DNA of 64,000 bases from Thelonectria olida (GCA_020736575.1 JAGPYM010000002.1:682001-746000), one strand, 5' to 3'. Counted from the first letter of the stretch, positions 24,775-37,000 are shown. Program-made: numbers and translations. The notes: generated by a model from the sequence alone, not told the origin.

Positions 24775-27557
24775 ATGGCAGCTCCGCGAGGCAACTCAAG
24801 GATGAGAAGATTTGGCGAGTTCATGGATGCGAGAGTCACCTCTCACCCTACAATTAAACGCTGGGATGGAGCCGCGCGAACCTGTGAGGATTGGGACCAT
24901 CTTCGACGGGTAAGTTGACATGCCTCACCCACATTTTCACTCCACGCATAAGCATCAACATCCGTTAGCTTGAGACTGACCGTCACTCCTCGCTAGGACC
25001 CCGAACTTTGGTTCAGAACTGGTGATTGCTTTGTTCATCTCTATGGCAAAGGCGAATCGCGAAGAGGCCCATCCTTCAAAGTCCCTTTCTCAAGCCTCAT
25101 CGAAGCGAAATGCTATCCTCTGATCGAACGCTTCATCGTCTGGGAAGACACCCCGACACCGACTCGCCCCGAACTCGCGCAGTGGACTCCCCGGAACGCC
25201 TCCCAGAGAATCGAACTGTACATTCCAGCACCATCCGACTACGACAGGTCACAAGCCTACCAGTATCATGTTGCCACGCGAAACTTTTTCGCGTGGGTGT
25301 TTCGACGCTCCATGGTTGGCGAGAGCCTGGGCAGTGCGGTGGTGGCGCTTCTTCACAGTATGCATCAGTTTCGATCTGACGTCGACGATAATGTGGCCGA
25401 CATGATGGAGTACTTTGACGAGGAGGGTTACTTGGACATGGCTAACCAGCCTAATCATGCATTGGCCATGCTGTACCTTGCGGAACTGTTCCAGATGAGC
25501 GAGCTCTATACCAAGGCCTTTGTCCACTGCGTTGGGATGAGCGAGCAGCTTGTCAGCAGCACCGAGTATGAGGTATTTCAAGGCGTCATGACAAGGAGAG
25601 GAAAGAAGACACTAATGCAACGCAGTTCATAACCCCAGAGTCTCTCAATGTAATCCGCCGGGCCCGGACTGAGATGGAAACTAAACTGGCCCAGTGTAGC
25701 AGCATGTTGAAGACATTCCTCGACGAAGAGCTTTCTGAAGCACACTTGAGTGTCGGGGACGGGGCTCGCGCACACCTTGAAAGGTTCCGCAGTTTTCTCC
25801 TTTCCTTCTACACCACCAAGCTGGGATACTACCCTCCGCGGGACGACTTCTATGACACCAACCTGCTCTGGTCGATGCGGGAAGACTTTGAGGCCTTGTA
25901 CGACCTCCTCGTGGATGACAGGTACACGTCAGCTCAGACAATACCATCGTACGGCGGCATCTGCGCCATCCAGCTCGTCCACTCCTTTGATATGCGCCAT
26001 GATTACACGACTCTCAAACACCCAATGCCGCGAATCCCCCAGCTCTCAGAAACTCCGCGCCGACTCTCGTGGCTCCCAGGACGTGACAGAATGAGGTCTG
26101 ATCGCCGAGCGACGGCTCATGCATCACTGGTCAAGGCGTCCAACATTATGAAACCCGGAGTGGCTCAGAATGCGCTGGTCAGGGCCTATCGGAGATTTGA
26201 AGAGGAGGCTATGATCTTTCCTAACAAAGTCGACAAGCAGGAGAAGGTGTCCATTGCTGATGCACGCAAGGTGCGGTGGATTATGGTGTATGGCGTCTAC
26301 CAGGTTTTGCTCAGCGCAACTGAGATACCGGTTGGAGTCCAGCAGGATATCGAGGAGGCCAACTACAGTCTTTCTGTATCTACGGAGCACATCCCGCCGT
26401 GGAAGACGACCCACGACATGGAGAGTATGTTACGGCGACAGACGCAGTTGTTCACGAAAGACTCCCATTTCATGCTCTTCGATGACTCCAAGATTGAAGA
26501 GTCTCCTACGGGAATCGAGATTAAGCCTGATATCGACTACTTTGCTCTCACTCACAAGGAGCCGCCGCCAGCAATGAAACGACCCAGCTCGGTCTTGGTC
26601 CTCCCCGAACGCCGGGCTAGTCTCCCTTCACGGTCCAACTCCCTTTCGCGAGCACTGAGTCGTTCGTCGACCCTTCGACGATCCATGCGCGTGTTCAAGA
26701 CCAAGACGGCGCCCAGTTCACCGCCTCAGACGTCCTCGGGCCAAGCTCGACCAGCATATCACGAAATCGTTGTACACGGTTACGGGAATGGCACGAATGA
26801 TGTCAACTTTGCCATGAAAGAGAAATACATCGACAAGGCTACGTGGCCCGAACGAAGCGACTCGGACGCTTCGAAAACTAGTGGATCGACCCCGATTAGT
26901 ATGGCAACCACAGAGGGCACCGTGGAATCTCAGTTCTCCGGCACGACTCCCATTTCCTTTTACGCAGAGGACTTGCTTCCAGAGCCAGCTCCGGAGAGGA
27001 AGAAGTCAACAAGACAGAGGGGGCGCGAGGTCGTCTCCATGATCACCCGCTCTGTCTCAGGCCGCTCGTCCAAGCGACGCCCCCTCAGCGCCATGTTTCC
27101 CGACATGGCCGACGTTCCCGACGTTCCCGACATCCCCAAGCAGCACACCGACACGTACGAAGACGCGGTTGACCAGCAGTCGCCGCCGCCACAGCGCACA
27201 AACTCGTTCATCCTGCGTCACCCGCTACCTCCACTGCCGCGCTCCCTTACCCTGACACGGAGCAGCTTGGTCCTCCCTGACCTGCGCCGCAAGACTCTTC
27301 CAAACCGTCGCATGTCGATGCCTGTCAAGGCTGTGGAGCAGCGGCAGCGGAAGCGTGCCATGACCGCCGACGAGTACGAGGAGCCGTACATCATGGCTGA
27401 AGACAACTACTGGAGGAACATGCAGACCTTCATGAATCCCGATGCCACCCCTCGAGAGGTGCTGGACCACGACGGTATGCCCGCGTGGGAGCAGTATGCC
27501 GACTTGGGAGGACTGACTGATTTAAGTCAAAGCAAACGTCCACTTACAACAAAGTAA
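24775..27557 (+). CDS. Large conserved ascomycete protein, function unknown (DUF8004-like), 880 aa
   Basis: Exons 24775-24909, 24997-25572 and 25626-27557, all in phase 0, give 880 aa. The N-terminal half (about residues 25-400) is well ordered: KRWDGAARTCEDWDHLRR, DPELWFRTGDCFVHLYGKGE, SRRGPSFKVPFSSL, a helical segment SLGSAVVALLHSMHQFRSDV, then FITPESLNVIRRARTEME and GYYPPRDDF. From memory, this set of motifs belongs to a large Pezizomycotina-only family sometimes labelled DUF8004. The C-terminal half is basic, Ser/Pro-rich and probably disordered, with many SRSNSLSRALSRSSTLRR-type phosphosite-like runs. There is no signal peptide or membrane segment and no catalytic motif. Biochemical role unknown; a cytosolic or signalling scaffold is possible, but nothing in the sequence proves it. 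Confidence 0.85.
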
Positions 27558-28343
27558 CATTGAACCCGAACAAGCAAGAACAAGGAGCAGTTGGAGAACT
27601 GTGGAATACCCTTGAGCTGTTGATGCCGCTCACTCGGCCCGGCTCGTATGCGACTCGGCTCATATACGACTTGGCCTTTCTTTCATTGCCTGCACAGCTT
27701 TGCAGAGCGTTTTGTTTCCTTTTCCCGTCCCATACTTGACCATTCCTTTTTTTGCGTCTCGTCTTTCTGATACCCCAAAATGTTCTCTTCTTCTTTTTAC
27801 GCGACACGTCTGGACGAACTTTTGTATTTCATTCATGTTATCTAGGGAAACCAAAACAACTACGTACCATGATTGGTGTCTGGTTCAAAGGGAAAACGGA
27901 GCTTAGCCATGAGCAGATTATAGAAATCACTTTCAACCTGGGAATGAATGTCAATTCAATGACGCCCATCAAGCTCACCGCCGAATTCACATGTGTGTTG
28001 TGTATCTGTGCGTGTGACCTGGCATTAAAAGGTGTAAAGAATGTACACCGTGAAGCGTGAGGTGTAGTCTTGTGTGTGTACGTGGGGGTATCAAGAAAGA
28101 ATGTACGTTCGTAAACACGTCCCAAAAACAAACGCCCAGCTCCTCGTCAAAAACAAATACCCAGCCAAGTCTTGCCAGGTTTCTTCCCACATCCGTCTTT
28201 CATGTCTTGGGCGCTCGCTCGCTCGCTCGAGTCCTAACTATGCAACTTGTGCACTGAGTAATAAAAATATGGGAAAGTCCCAGCCTCGGGCATGTAACGT
28301 TCTTGCGTGGAGCAACTCTCTCGTCGACCGGCAGGTCTGTTGT
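27558..28343. other. Convergent 3' intergenic region
   Basis: Lies between the ends of the DUF8004-like gene (plus) and the EXPERA-like gene (minus). It holds both 3' UTRs and a short (GCTC)4 microsatellite near 28212-28228. No gene is seen. Confidence 0.5.
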
Positions 28344-29452
28344 TTAATCAAGCTTGGAGGGCGCCGAGCCCATGGTGAGGCCGTCGAGAATATTCTTCCC
28401 GTGGGAATAGACCATGTAGGTTGGGATGACAATCCATGGGCCGCTGGATGGAAATCGTGAGACATTTGGTGGTGATGGGGAGGGGAGAAGGGGGCTTACT
28501 TGGGGATAATCCAGAGCATGATGAGGTCGCGGACCGAGTTGTGGCCAATATTATCGAATCCGCTGTAATACTCATGCGCAACTACGCATTGGGGAGACGC
28601 ATTGTTAGTCTTGAGTAGCTTTCAAAAACGTACCCCCTCGAAGGATTTCTATACGGAAAAGAGGGGGTTATTTCACTTACAGTAAAGTAGAGTCTTGCTC
28701 AGAGTCATGAGAGCGGCGCTGAAGCCAACGAGCACAGCGAGAGCGCCATTCCGACCCGATACCGACCTGCGCGCATTCTTCCCGCCGACAGCAGGGACCT
28801 CGCCGTGCGAGAAGAATAGGTATAGATAGACGAAATAGACAATAGTCTCGACGGCGTTCAAGGCGCTCTGGGCGCCAGAGAAGCCATTGTTGGAATCCCA
28901 GGCCCGGCGGCTGTAGACGTAGTCGACTTTGGCGTATAGGCGGTAGGGGACCCAGAGTGGCCAGTGGAGAGATCCGCCTTCGAAGGTGTGCGGGCGGCCG
29001 AGGATGTAGCCCGTGTCCCAGATGACGAGGGGGAGGGAGATGGCGAGCCAAAGGAGGGTGAGGGTTGTAGGCGTATGCGACCAGGTGAGGGGGGTTGTCG
29101 GCGGCGCAGCAGCGGGAGTGTCCTTTGCTGTGTTGATGTCCTTCAGATAGTGCTTGACGGCATCTTTTACATCCGCTTCAACCTTTACATCCTCCTCGAC
29201 TTTGACAAGGTCGTTCTCGGTATCTGTAGTAGGTGTATCGGGCTCAGGGACAGCGGCAGATCGACGTTTTCTCTTCGAGGTGGTGTTCTGCTTGGGAGTG
29301 GTGGTGCGTCGGCGCGGGGTGGAGGGTAGCGGGGAGAGGAGCGGTAGTGCTGACGCGGGAGCTGGGGACGACGACGAGGATGATTCGGTGGGAGGAGGAC
29401 TGGGTTCAGGGATGGCGCTGGCGGCACGGGAGGAAGCGCGAGTGCTGACCAT
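28344..29452 (-). CDS. EXPERA-like four-helix membrane protein with long basic N-terminal tail
   Basis: Exons 29452-28681, 28581-28500 and 28443-28344 join in phases 1 and 2 and give 317 aa. Residues 1-120 are polar: Ser/Pro/Ala-rich, with a basic cluster PRRRTTTPKQ...SKRKRRSA, then an acidic stretch. Four hydrophobic segments follow, near 128-149, 196-213, 236-258 and 275-297. Between helices 1 and 2 are WDTGYILGRPHTF, LHWPLWVPYRLYAKVDYVY and GFSGAQSALNAVET, a layout like the EXPERA fold (emopamil-binding protein / TMEM97 / TM6SF2). In those proteins a conserved Tyr-Ala-Lys-x-Asp and a Glu on the next helix line the sterol pocket; YAKVD and NAVE are visible here. It is likely an endoplasmic-reticulum membrane protein. 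Sterol isomerase activity is not claimed, because the match is by eye and the tail is unusual. Confidence 0.8.
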
Positions 29453-30061
29453 TTTGCTTGTTGTATCTCGGAGAGATGAAGATGTGTGTGTATTCGTAGA
29501 CGGGTAAAATTATGAAGGAGAGGATAAATGGAGAGATGGGAAAGAACAAGTGGAGGAGGGGGGAGGGAGAGAGGGACAAGTGTCGAGGGACAAACAGGCA
29601 TCGGATTTGTTGACAAAGCATAAGACGGCGGAAGTATCCAACATCTCTGGAGGAACCACCCTCGTCCAGGGGTCCTGTAAGGGACAACAATTGCCGAATA
29701 CGATCAGGCCATTAGTTGACACTTTACGGCAAGGGCATCCAACGACGGGATACGACGTGGACTCTACAGGTTGCCAGTGTTCCCCGCGGATTTAGTCACC
29801 TCTACCGGCTGCCACTTTGGTCTTTAGTGGCTATGGGAGGTCGATCGTTGAAGCGTAGCGCCGGCTTCTCAGCGTGCCGACGGTTAATGTCACAGACAGA
29901 ATGCGGGGGGAGATGGCTGCCCGTCTCAACTGCTGCGAGTTTAGCGGGAGTTGGAGAGGACTGGGGCAATGGAAGGGGTCACTTCCGAGGAGGTATTCTC
30001 ATGTTTTCGTACTCGAATTTTCCATCCAGAGTTCACTGTCAGGCATATGTAGGCACTCCCG
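29453..30061. other. Intergenic: EXPERA-like gene promoter
   Basis: About 600 nt between two minus-strand genes. It contains the promoter of the EXPERA-like gene, with a purine/pyrimidine-rich run at about 29520-29580. Nothing else is apparent. Confidence 0.5.
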
Positions 30062-31106
30062 TCAGCTAAACGTCTCCCCTCCATTCTCGAGATACTCCGT
30101 CTCGGCCGCCGTCGCCTCCCGTCCCAACACCTTGTTCCGGTGAGGATACCGCCCAAACTGCTTGATAATGGCTTGGTGTGATTTCTCAAACGACATGTAT
30201 CTGTCACCCACCTGCTTGGCCGCCTCGACATCTTTCTGCACAACCTCTCTCGCCCTCTTCTCCAACTTGTTCTCCGTTGCCGAGCCCTGCGACTCAGCTA
30301 GGTACAGCACATCCTTCTGGAACAGTCCAAACTCCTCCACCGCCTTCTCGTGATCAGACATCGACTCGGAGTGCATCAGAGGCATGTAAAACCAATTGCG
30401 GTAGGCAAAGTGCCATCGGATCTCGGGGCTCTGATCAGGGATGCCCTGGGCGATGGCCTTGAGTGCGATTTGCTGCGCTAAGGGGTCAAAGAAGTTGAAG
30501 ACAACCTCCGACCGTGGGCCGCGATAGCAGTTGCGCGGGATCTGGTCGAGGAGGATGACAAGGCCCAGCCAGTCCAGCGGCCCGCGAGGCTGCGCGATGC
30601 TCAGAATCTCGTCGCCTGTGGTTATGCCCGAGTTGCGGATTGCTTCGAGCGCGGGTGCGTAACGTTGCCTAGGTAGTGCACAAGGTTACCAGAGTTCAGT
30701 CAAATGGTTTTGGGTCAAACTCAAGGCTTGGTACTCACACACAGATATTGTCCAGTTCTTGGCCACCCATGAACCATCGCTTGCTGTGGATTGGCTTCGG
30801 CATAATGTAGTCGTCCTCATGCTCGAAATGCTCAAACCAAAAATCGTTAAGGTTCTGGAACAGGGTTGGCGTGAGGTGGTTTTCGAGACTCCCCGAAGGA
30901 TCCTCCTTCTGAGATGCCATGGTTCCGCGAGCCGTCGATGAAGATATCGTGGCAATTGAGGTGTGTAGCTGCTGAGGCGCTGAAACAAGCGGGCGCGTGG
31001 TTGAAGCGAGGGGGTTGGTCAATCGGGAGATGGCTCCGCGGGGATCTGACTTGTTTATCAGCCCCGAAAGCCATGAGATGAAGAGGACGATGAGCGAGAC
31101 GAACAT
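30062..31106 (-). CDS. DUF924-family protein, possibly mitochondrial
   Basis: Exons 31106-30739 and 30668-30062 join in phase 2 (GTGAGT donor, CCTAG acceptor) and give 324 aa. The body matches the DUF924 family, which is shared with bacteria and folds as an all-helical TPR-like protein: LNDFWFEHFEHEDDYIM, RWFMGGQELDNICVQRY, GPLDWLGLVILLDQIPRNCY, FYMPLMHSESMSDHEKAVEEF and GRYPHRNKVLGREAT. No biochemical function is established. The long start adds about 62 residues: a hydrophobic MFVSLIVLFISWLSGL segment, then a Ser/Thr/Arg-rich stretch that could act as a mitochondrial or membrane-anchoring leader. An internal ATG at 30920 (MASQKED) would give a 262-aa soluble form. The start is therefore uncertain; the family call is firm. 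Confidence 0.88.
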
Positions 31107-31909
31107 GATGGGCGTTGTGTTGTCGCTGTGCGGTGGAGGAGGCGCGACACCTTTGACGAGAACCTCGATTGCATTGTCTGAGTTGTTGAAGACCTTGCTC
31201 TTCTCAATCCTCTCTCCAACTGTATTTCACCGGGACACGCGATGAAGCACTGGATACGACGACCAGATGGTTGTCGCGAATGGAAAGTCAAAGGCTCAGG
31301 ACAAAGTCTCCCTTTTGAAGACATCATCAATGGACTAGGCCAGCCCCACACGGCCCATCCCTCGCGCTCTTCGGAATAGCGAGACGATGAAGCTTACAAA
31401 TCTACAATAATTGGGAGTAGAATTAAATGTCCATGTATTTTCCGCATTCACAAGTGCCAGCCGATTGTCCACCGGGGGTTCCATCTACTGCATACTACCT
31501 ATCATGGTGTCTATGCAATGGCCATGAGAGGAGGGAGTTGTAGTTGACACTGCGACGAGTTGTTGTGTGAGCCAATCCTGTATCAGTAATTAAGCACACT
31601 TAGGTAGATTCGCATGGGAAGTAAAGGCTGTCCTTTGGCCATGCTTTGGAGTATACAAACATACCAACTCTATTCCACATCACAGACTTTTCCTACAACA
31701 ACTCTCACCGGCCTCGCTGCCTGACTATTAAGTTTCCCATCACGAGTTACGTTTGCCGTCACCATCTTATAAATGGCCTTCTCTCCGGCCTCGAGAAGTC
31801 TTGTCCTTGCATCCCTCGTCAACACTCATCATTGTTTTTGCAGTACCTGTACCGATATCCCTCAATCAACACCCAAGACTCATTTTATTCCTTCTCTGTG
31901 TTAGACATC
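31107..31909. other. Divergent promoter region
   Basis: About 800 nt between the DUF924 gene (minus) and the carboxypeptidase-like gene (plus). It contains both promoters and the leader of the secreted protein. No gene is seen. Confidence 0.5.
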
Positions 31910-34046
31910 ATGCGTTTCTTCACTCTGTCGGTTATCTTGTTCGCCCTCTTGGCCGCCATCTGTCCCACGGCCACGGAGGCCAAGAAGAAGAAGAAGCCCG
32001 ACCTCATCTTTACGGACAACATGCAATACAAGGCAAACTCCACCTTCTGCGAGCGCCGGACTATTGGTGTTAAGTCTGGACTGATGAAGTTGAATTACCA
32101 ACGCAAGTCCAATCCATCCCGGCCACTCTCGTCGCATTCCACTAACACATCGTTGCAGACCATGAGCACCAACTGTGGTTTTCGTTTTACCCTTCCCGTC
32201 TGGACATCGAAAACGCCCCGACTATCCTCTGGTTCCCCGACGGCCCTGGCATGCCTGGTTCGTGGGACATGGTCGGAGCCAACGGGCCATGCACCCATAG
32301 CCACGCCAGCGAAGAGCTCCACGACAACTTTTACTCGCTCAATACCTGGGCAAATATTCTATACGTCGACGGCCCTGTGTCGAGCGGCTTCAGCCATGGC
32401 GAAATCCTTGTGACGACGCGACAGGCCGCTGCGAAGCTCATGCGCATGTTCTTCGTCCGCTTTGCCGACAAGTTCCCCGAGTACTTCCAGAACCAAGTCG
32501 TCGCCTGGGGTGTTGGCTACGGCGCTCACTTGGCAACAGCCTTTGCCGCCGACATGATCAGAAAGAACACGCTTAACAAGATGGAGAGGAAAGAGGGCGT
32601 AGATCCCGACTACGCCTTCGATTACAAGTTCTTCCCCATCCACAAGCTTGTTCTTGACAGCCCTCTCCTGGATCTCACCACGCAGTTCAAGTCAGCCATC
32701 GAGTACTCTCACTACAACAACCTTTCCCAGATCATACCCCAGAACGAGAGCGAGGCCATGCTGAACACATTTGAGACGTGGTACGAGAAACGATGGACTA
32801 ACTGCAGCACCTACAAGCAGTGGGACTGTAAAAAGGAGCTCCAAGAATTCGGCTTGCTCTGGGGCAATCTCACCAACCGCAAAGATGAAGATGGTAACAT
32901 GGTCGACCCTCACAACATCCTGAAAGAGACCCGACTGTACGAGAACCTGGACGAGAACATCGCGGCCATGAAGAATAGTGCACGGTACCGTATCCTCACC
33001 AGCAAGAAGGCAGAGAAGGGTCTCGGCCTCAGAGGCAAGGGGACCATGAGGGTAGAGCACGTGAATTACGACGTGTATACCCGGTACCTGCATGACAAGT
33101 TCTGGAATCTGGGTGATTGTGAGTGCAACTAACATGACGCTTGCTTTCGCATGGACACATCGCTAACATGATTGCAGCCATTCGCTCGTCAGCGGAAGAT
33201 CTCGAGCTTGTTCTCAATGCAGGCTTTGGCCCGCCAGAAGACTTTACGCCCGCCGTCAACACGTTCATGTTTGTCGGAGAGGCTGGTAAGTGAACTCGCG
33301 ACACCCATCCCCACGCAAGCTTTTTTGACGCCCTGGCCTCACTCCCAACCTCACTCCTAACCTCACTCCTAACCTTATGCCTCACCTCACACCTAACCTC
33401 ACACCTACCCTCATACCTAATCTCATACTTACCCTCACACCTAACCTTATACTTACCTCATACCTAACCTCACACCTACCCTCGTGCCTAACCTCATACC
33501 TACTCTTATTCTTACCTGATATCTACCCTTATGCCGACCCTCACAACTACCCTCATACTTAACCTCATACCTACCCTCAATGGTTACTAACATTTCCGGC
33601 AAACAGACCTCCTGGCCAACCCCCTTGGTGTCCGCCGAGTCATCGACAAGATGGAATGGCCTCATAAGAAGCAATTCGACGACGCCAAGTTCCAGAGGGT
33701 GCTATACCAAGAGCAGACCGCCATGAACAAGCAGGCCAACACCACGGAGCATGACATCGGCATGGTGCGGGCTTCCAACAACTTGGTGGTTTACGAGTTG
33801 AAGAATCTTGGCCGTAATACCTTCCGGATGAGTAAGTGTCCCTCCCCTTGCCCCCGTCGCTAGTCTATGGTGCTGTTACTGACTGACGTTGAACCAGACC
33901 CGCCGTTTGGTGTTTTAATGACCAGGACGATGCGGAACAATGACCCTCACCCGACCTATATCGTCTGGATGGATTACAAGCATCTGAACGAGTACAATGT
34001 GACGGACCGCCGGCGAGCCAGTCTTAGCACCCTTTCGTGGCCTTAA
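31910..34046 (+). CDS. Secreted serine-carboxypeptidase-like protein (S10 fold), catalytic residues lost
   Basis: Five exons, 31910-32066, 32159-33118, 33178-33285, 33607-33831 and 33898-34046, all in phase 1, give 532 aa. A signal peptide (about residues 1-24) is followed by a Lys run. The S10 layout is clear: APTILWFPDGPGMPGSW at the oxyanion-hole strand, ANILYVDGPVSSGFSHG, the nucleophile elbow VVAWGVGYGAHLATAF, then VNTFMFVGEADLLANPLG and a C-terminal VYELKNLGRNTFRMNPPFG. In active enzymes the elbow is GESYxGH; here the Ser position (codon 32515-32517, about residue 172) is Gly, NGGPGCSS is DGPGMPGS, and the GHMVP histidine motif has no counterpart. The frame is intact with clean introns, so this looks like a maintained pseudoenzyme rather than a pseudogene. 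The first donor (GTGTTA) is the weakest join. Intron 3 is expanded by tandem repeats. Confidence 0.85.
33330..33585 (+). repeat. Degenerate 12-nt tandem repeat inside an intron
   Basis: About 20 imperfect copies of a unit close to AACCTCATACCT fill most of the third intron of the carboxypeptidase-like gene (intron 33286-33606). Variants such as CCTCACACCTAA and CCTTATACTTA keep the 12-nt period with occasional 11-nt units. The unit often contains CTAAC or CTAAT, which resembles the fungal branch-site consensus. The intron is 321 nt, while the other introns of the gene are 59-92 nt. Confidence 0.88.
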
Positions 34047-37000
34047 GATGTATGATGTCGGCACCGGGGGGTGGGTATGAGGGTCAAAGCTTGGGTAATG
34101 GGGAGTTGTACGAAGAAGTATTGGGGGTCAAGAAGTGCATCTTGTTTGGCGTTTGTTTTGTCGTTTGTTTAATGGGGACGGTCGCAAGCGTAGGTAGATA
34201 GCTACGTCAATGAACGGAAAGATAACTCTGCGGTGCTCTCATGGTGCAAGTGGTTCTCACGTGTCATTGGCTCATTGCGACCCATGACTATGCGAAAAGT
34301 TAGTAACATCTTTTACTCGACAGTAAGCGTTCGAGTACGAAGCAGTCAGACTCAGATCGTCGGTGGTCCAAGCTGGCGTGTCAGATGTCGGACGAGGTCC
34401 GAAGGCAACGTTCTGCTTATTAGGTAGTTAGACGGTGTACTCAGGCCCCAGGCACGACTCGCGACTTTTTGAGTCTCGGTTGGGCCTGCAAGTGTAGGCG
34501 CCGTCAAAAGTCAAAAACCCGGGGGATCAAGGGCAGGGTCGCCTCAAGGCTTGAGAGAGAGAAAAGGGCTGGGCAGGGTCAAGGGGAGCACAGGACTGGG
34601 ATTTGCGGCCTTGATCCAAGTTTGCATCTCGGCTCCGGCCTCGACTTATCATGCCATCCAGCATTAAAAGCTAGACTGGCCCCATTTCATCTGTGATCTC
34701 GCACCCCGCAAGCGCACGCACATCATCTTTGTTGGCGTGGGCCGTGACTGATCAGCGAGTAGTCGTGTATCTATGTATGTACGTACCTTGTCTTCGCGAA
34801 GGACTAACTAACGAGAGGCTTGGAACTACGAGATCGGCGTTGCGGAAGACCAGCATTTTGAGCCGCAACATGGGCATGGGCTGTCTGGTTCGGTAATGAG
34901 GCACACCTGCTTGGGAGCGGATGAGGCGTCCTCCGTGGCCGTCTAGTTTCCTTGGCTGCGTATCGACAAAGAACCCATGCTCCTGCTTGACGTAAAGTGG
35001 CCCGGCATCAGCATGAGCTGTTTTAGAGATGAACTAATCATACGCGGGCGCGGGTGCATCGTCGAGGAACGAACAGAGCTCTCAGCGCCCGGTTTCAGAG
35101 TGTTTGACTGCCGAGACATTTCTGGGTGCCGAGACAGTGGGAGGGAAGATGGGAAACAATGACATGTTTTTTCGGTCTGCGCGATAGTAAAGTTTTCACG
35201 CCTCGTGCGTTCGTGCTTGAGGATGTTTGAGTCCAACGGAGCCGTTGGAGCGAGTGCGACATTGCAATCCGGCGCCGATCTGGCCCAGATGAGGGAGGGG
35301 CTGCATGGTTTCCCGATAAGACCATTGATTCGAAAATAAAACCCCCGAGTACCGCATCATGGCCGCTGTTTGGCGGCGGGTTCTAGAACAAGGCTTCTGC
35401 GTGCTGCCGAGCCAGGCCGAGACTAAAGGAGGTGGCCACGCTTGTCTGGTTGCCGTTAGGTGGGTGGCCTCACAGGCAGAATGTGAGGCTGTCTTGCAAT
35501 GAATGACTCTTGAATCTGCAAAAGGGACTTGTGCGGCAGTGAAATACAGCAGGTAGTCACTCCGTAGTTAACAGCAACATGTTGGATCTCTTGTCAGCTC
35601 ATCGGCTCCGCAACCATGACAGATAGAAACAGACCCTTGTGGCTGGAGACCCTCAGAGAGGACGAGGTTTGTTATTTCCTTCTTTTTTTTTCCTTTTTTC
35701 TTCTTCTTCTGTTTCCTCTTTTTTTACTGGGGATTTCGCAATGCCTACGTTAAATCTCACCCCTGGAGAGATCCCATCGTCTCCCCCGTGCTTCCCCCGT
35801 ATTCCCGTGGGCACGCTGCGTTACTCTGTTGGGCAGGTTGCCATTGTTATTGCGGAGGAAGCTGGGGTTGGAACATGGCCCAAGGGCGAGATGTGATGTG
35901 ACGGGGAGAACTCCTCCGCAATCTCGCCCCCCAGACCGCAGAATCATCTCATGCGATCTCTCATCGGCGGTTTTCGTTCAGCTCTCTGATTTTCTCTCCC
36001 CCTGCGCTGGATGAAGCCATTCTCATCCAAGGATGATCCTCTCCCTCGGCCAGAACCAACAGCACGCTCAACCGCTCTGCGGAGATGGCAGACGCGTGGT
36101 TCCACAGCGACTGACTCGCGACGCTCAAACATCTTCACCTCTGTTGTGCTGCGGCTGCCGCCATCAATTTGACTCGACCCCGCTGCCAGAGGCTGGCTGA
36201 GCCTGTCAATGGACCCGTGTCGATGGGCCAGGGCTGTCCTGTCCCGTTGGGAGAGTACATAGTACGTATAGCAGTCGGGCTGGGTTTCGTGTGGCTTCCG
36301 GCCCTCCCCGATTCGCCCTTGTTGGCTCCAATGCAATGCAGATCAGACAAGCGGCGGACATTGTGGCCCTCTCTTCGTTTTTTTCTCGCTTTGACCTCGT
36401 CGCCCGTTGCGCGTACCAAGTAAAGGGAACCTTTTGGCGTGCCGCCACGTTTTTGACACGCCCCCTTTCCTGCTTGCGACCTAAGGCTTGATAGTTACAG
36501 GCAAAGTAGAGTGTCGTCGCACGCTCCTGATTTGTTGGTTCGGCTTGTCAAAAGGCTTGCGCCCGTCCCGGGCCGGCGGATGAGGGTATCGCCTCATGCC
36601 CGAATGGGAGCCGCATCAACACCACGGGAGTTGATCTTCGTAGGCATCGTCAACCATGAATGCTACCGTTCGCAATGAACGAACGACGGTGTTTGGGCAT
36701 CCATTGTGACACACGTTTCACCTACTGCTTTTGTACATGCATGCACAACAAATGTGAAAGGAATCAATGGGCCGCCCGCGGCATCTGTACGGCTCCCATG
36801 CCCCTAGTGATCGCCTGCGGCCCGCTATGTTGCGGATCCGAGCCCTGGCGTCCAACATCCTTGAGAGACTCTGGAGTCGTGCCTGGTTTCCCCTTGGATG
36901 CAGAGCGTGCAATGATGCCGTTGGACGATGTCCAGCAGCCAGATCCACGAGTCGACATCAGCTTAGCGTCCAACCATGTCTAGGTGAATATGTATGCTGC

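Noticed and set aside
33377..33562. Frame rich in Leu/Thr/Pro/Asn
   Set aside because: It is the translation of the intronic 12-nt tandem repeat, not a gene.
33330..33585. Telomere-like repeat (CCTAA motifs)
   Set aside because: The unit is 12 nt and degenerate, not CCCTAA, and it lies inside a spliced intron, so an interstitial telomere is unlikely.
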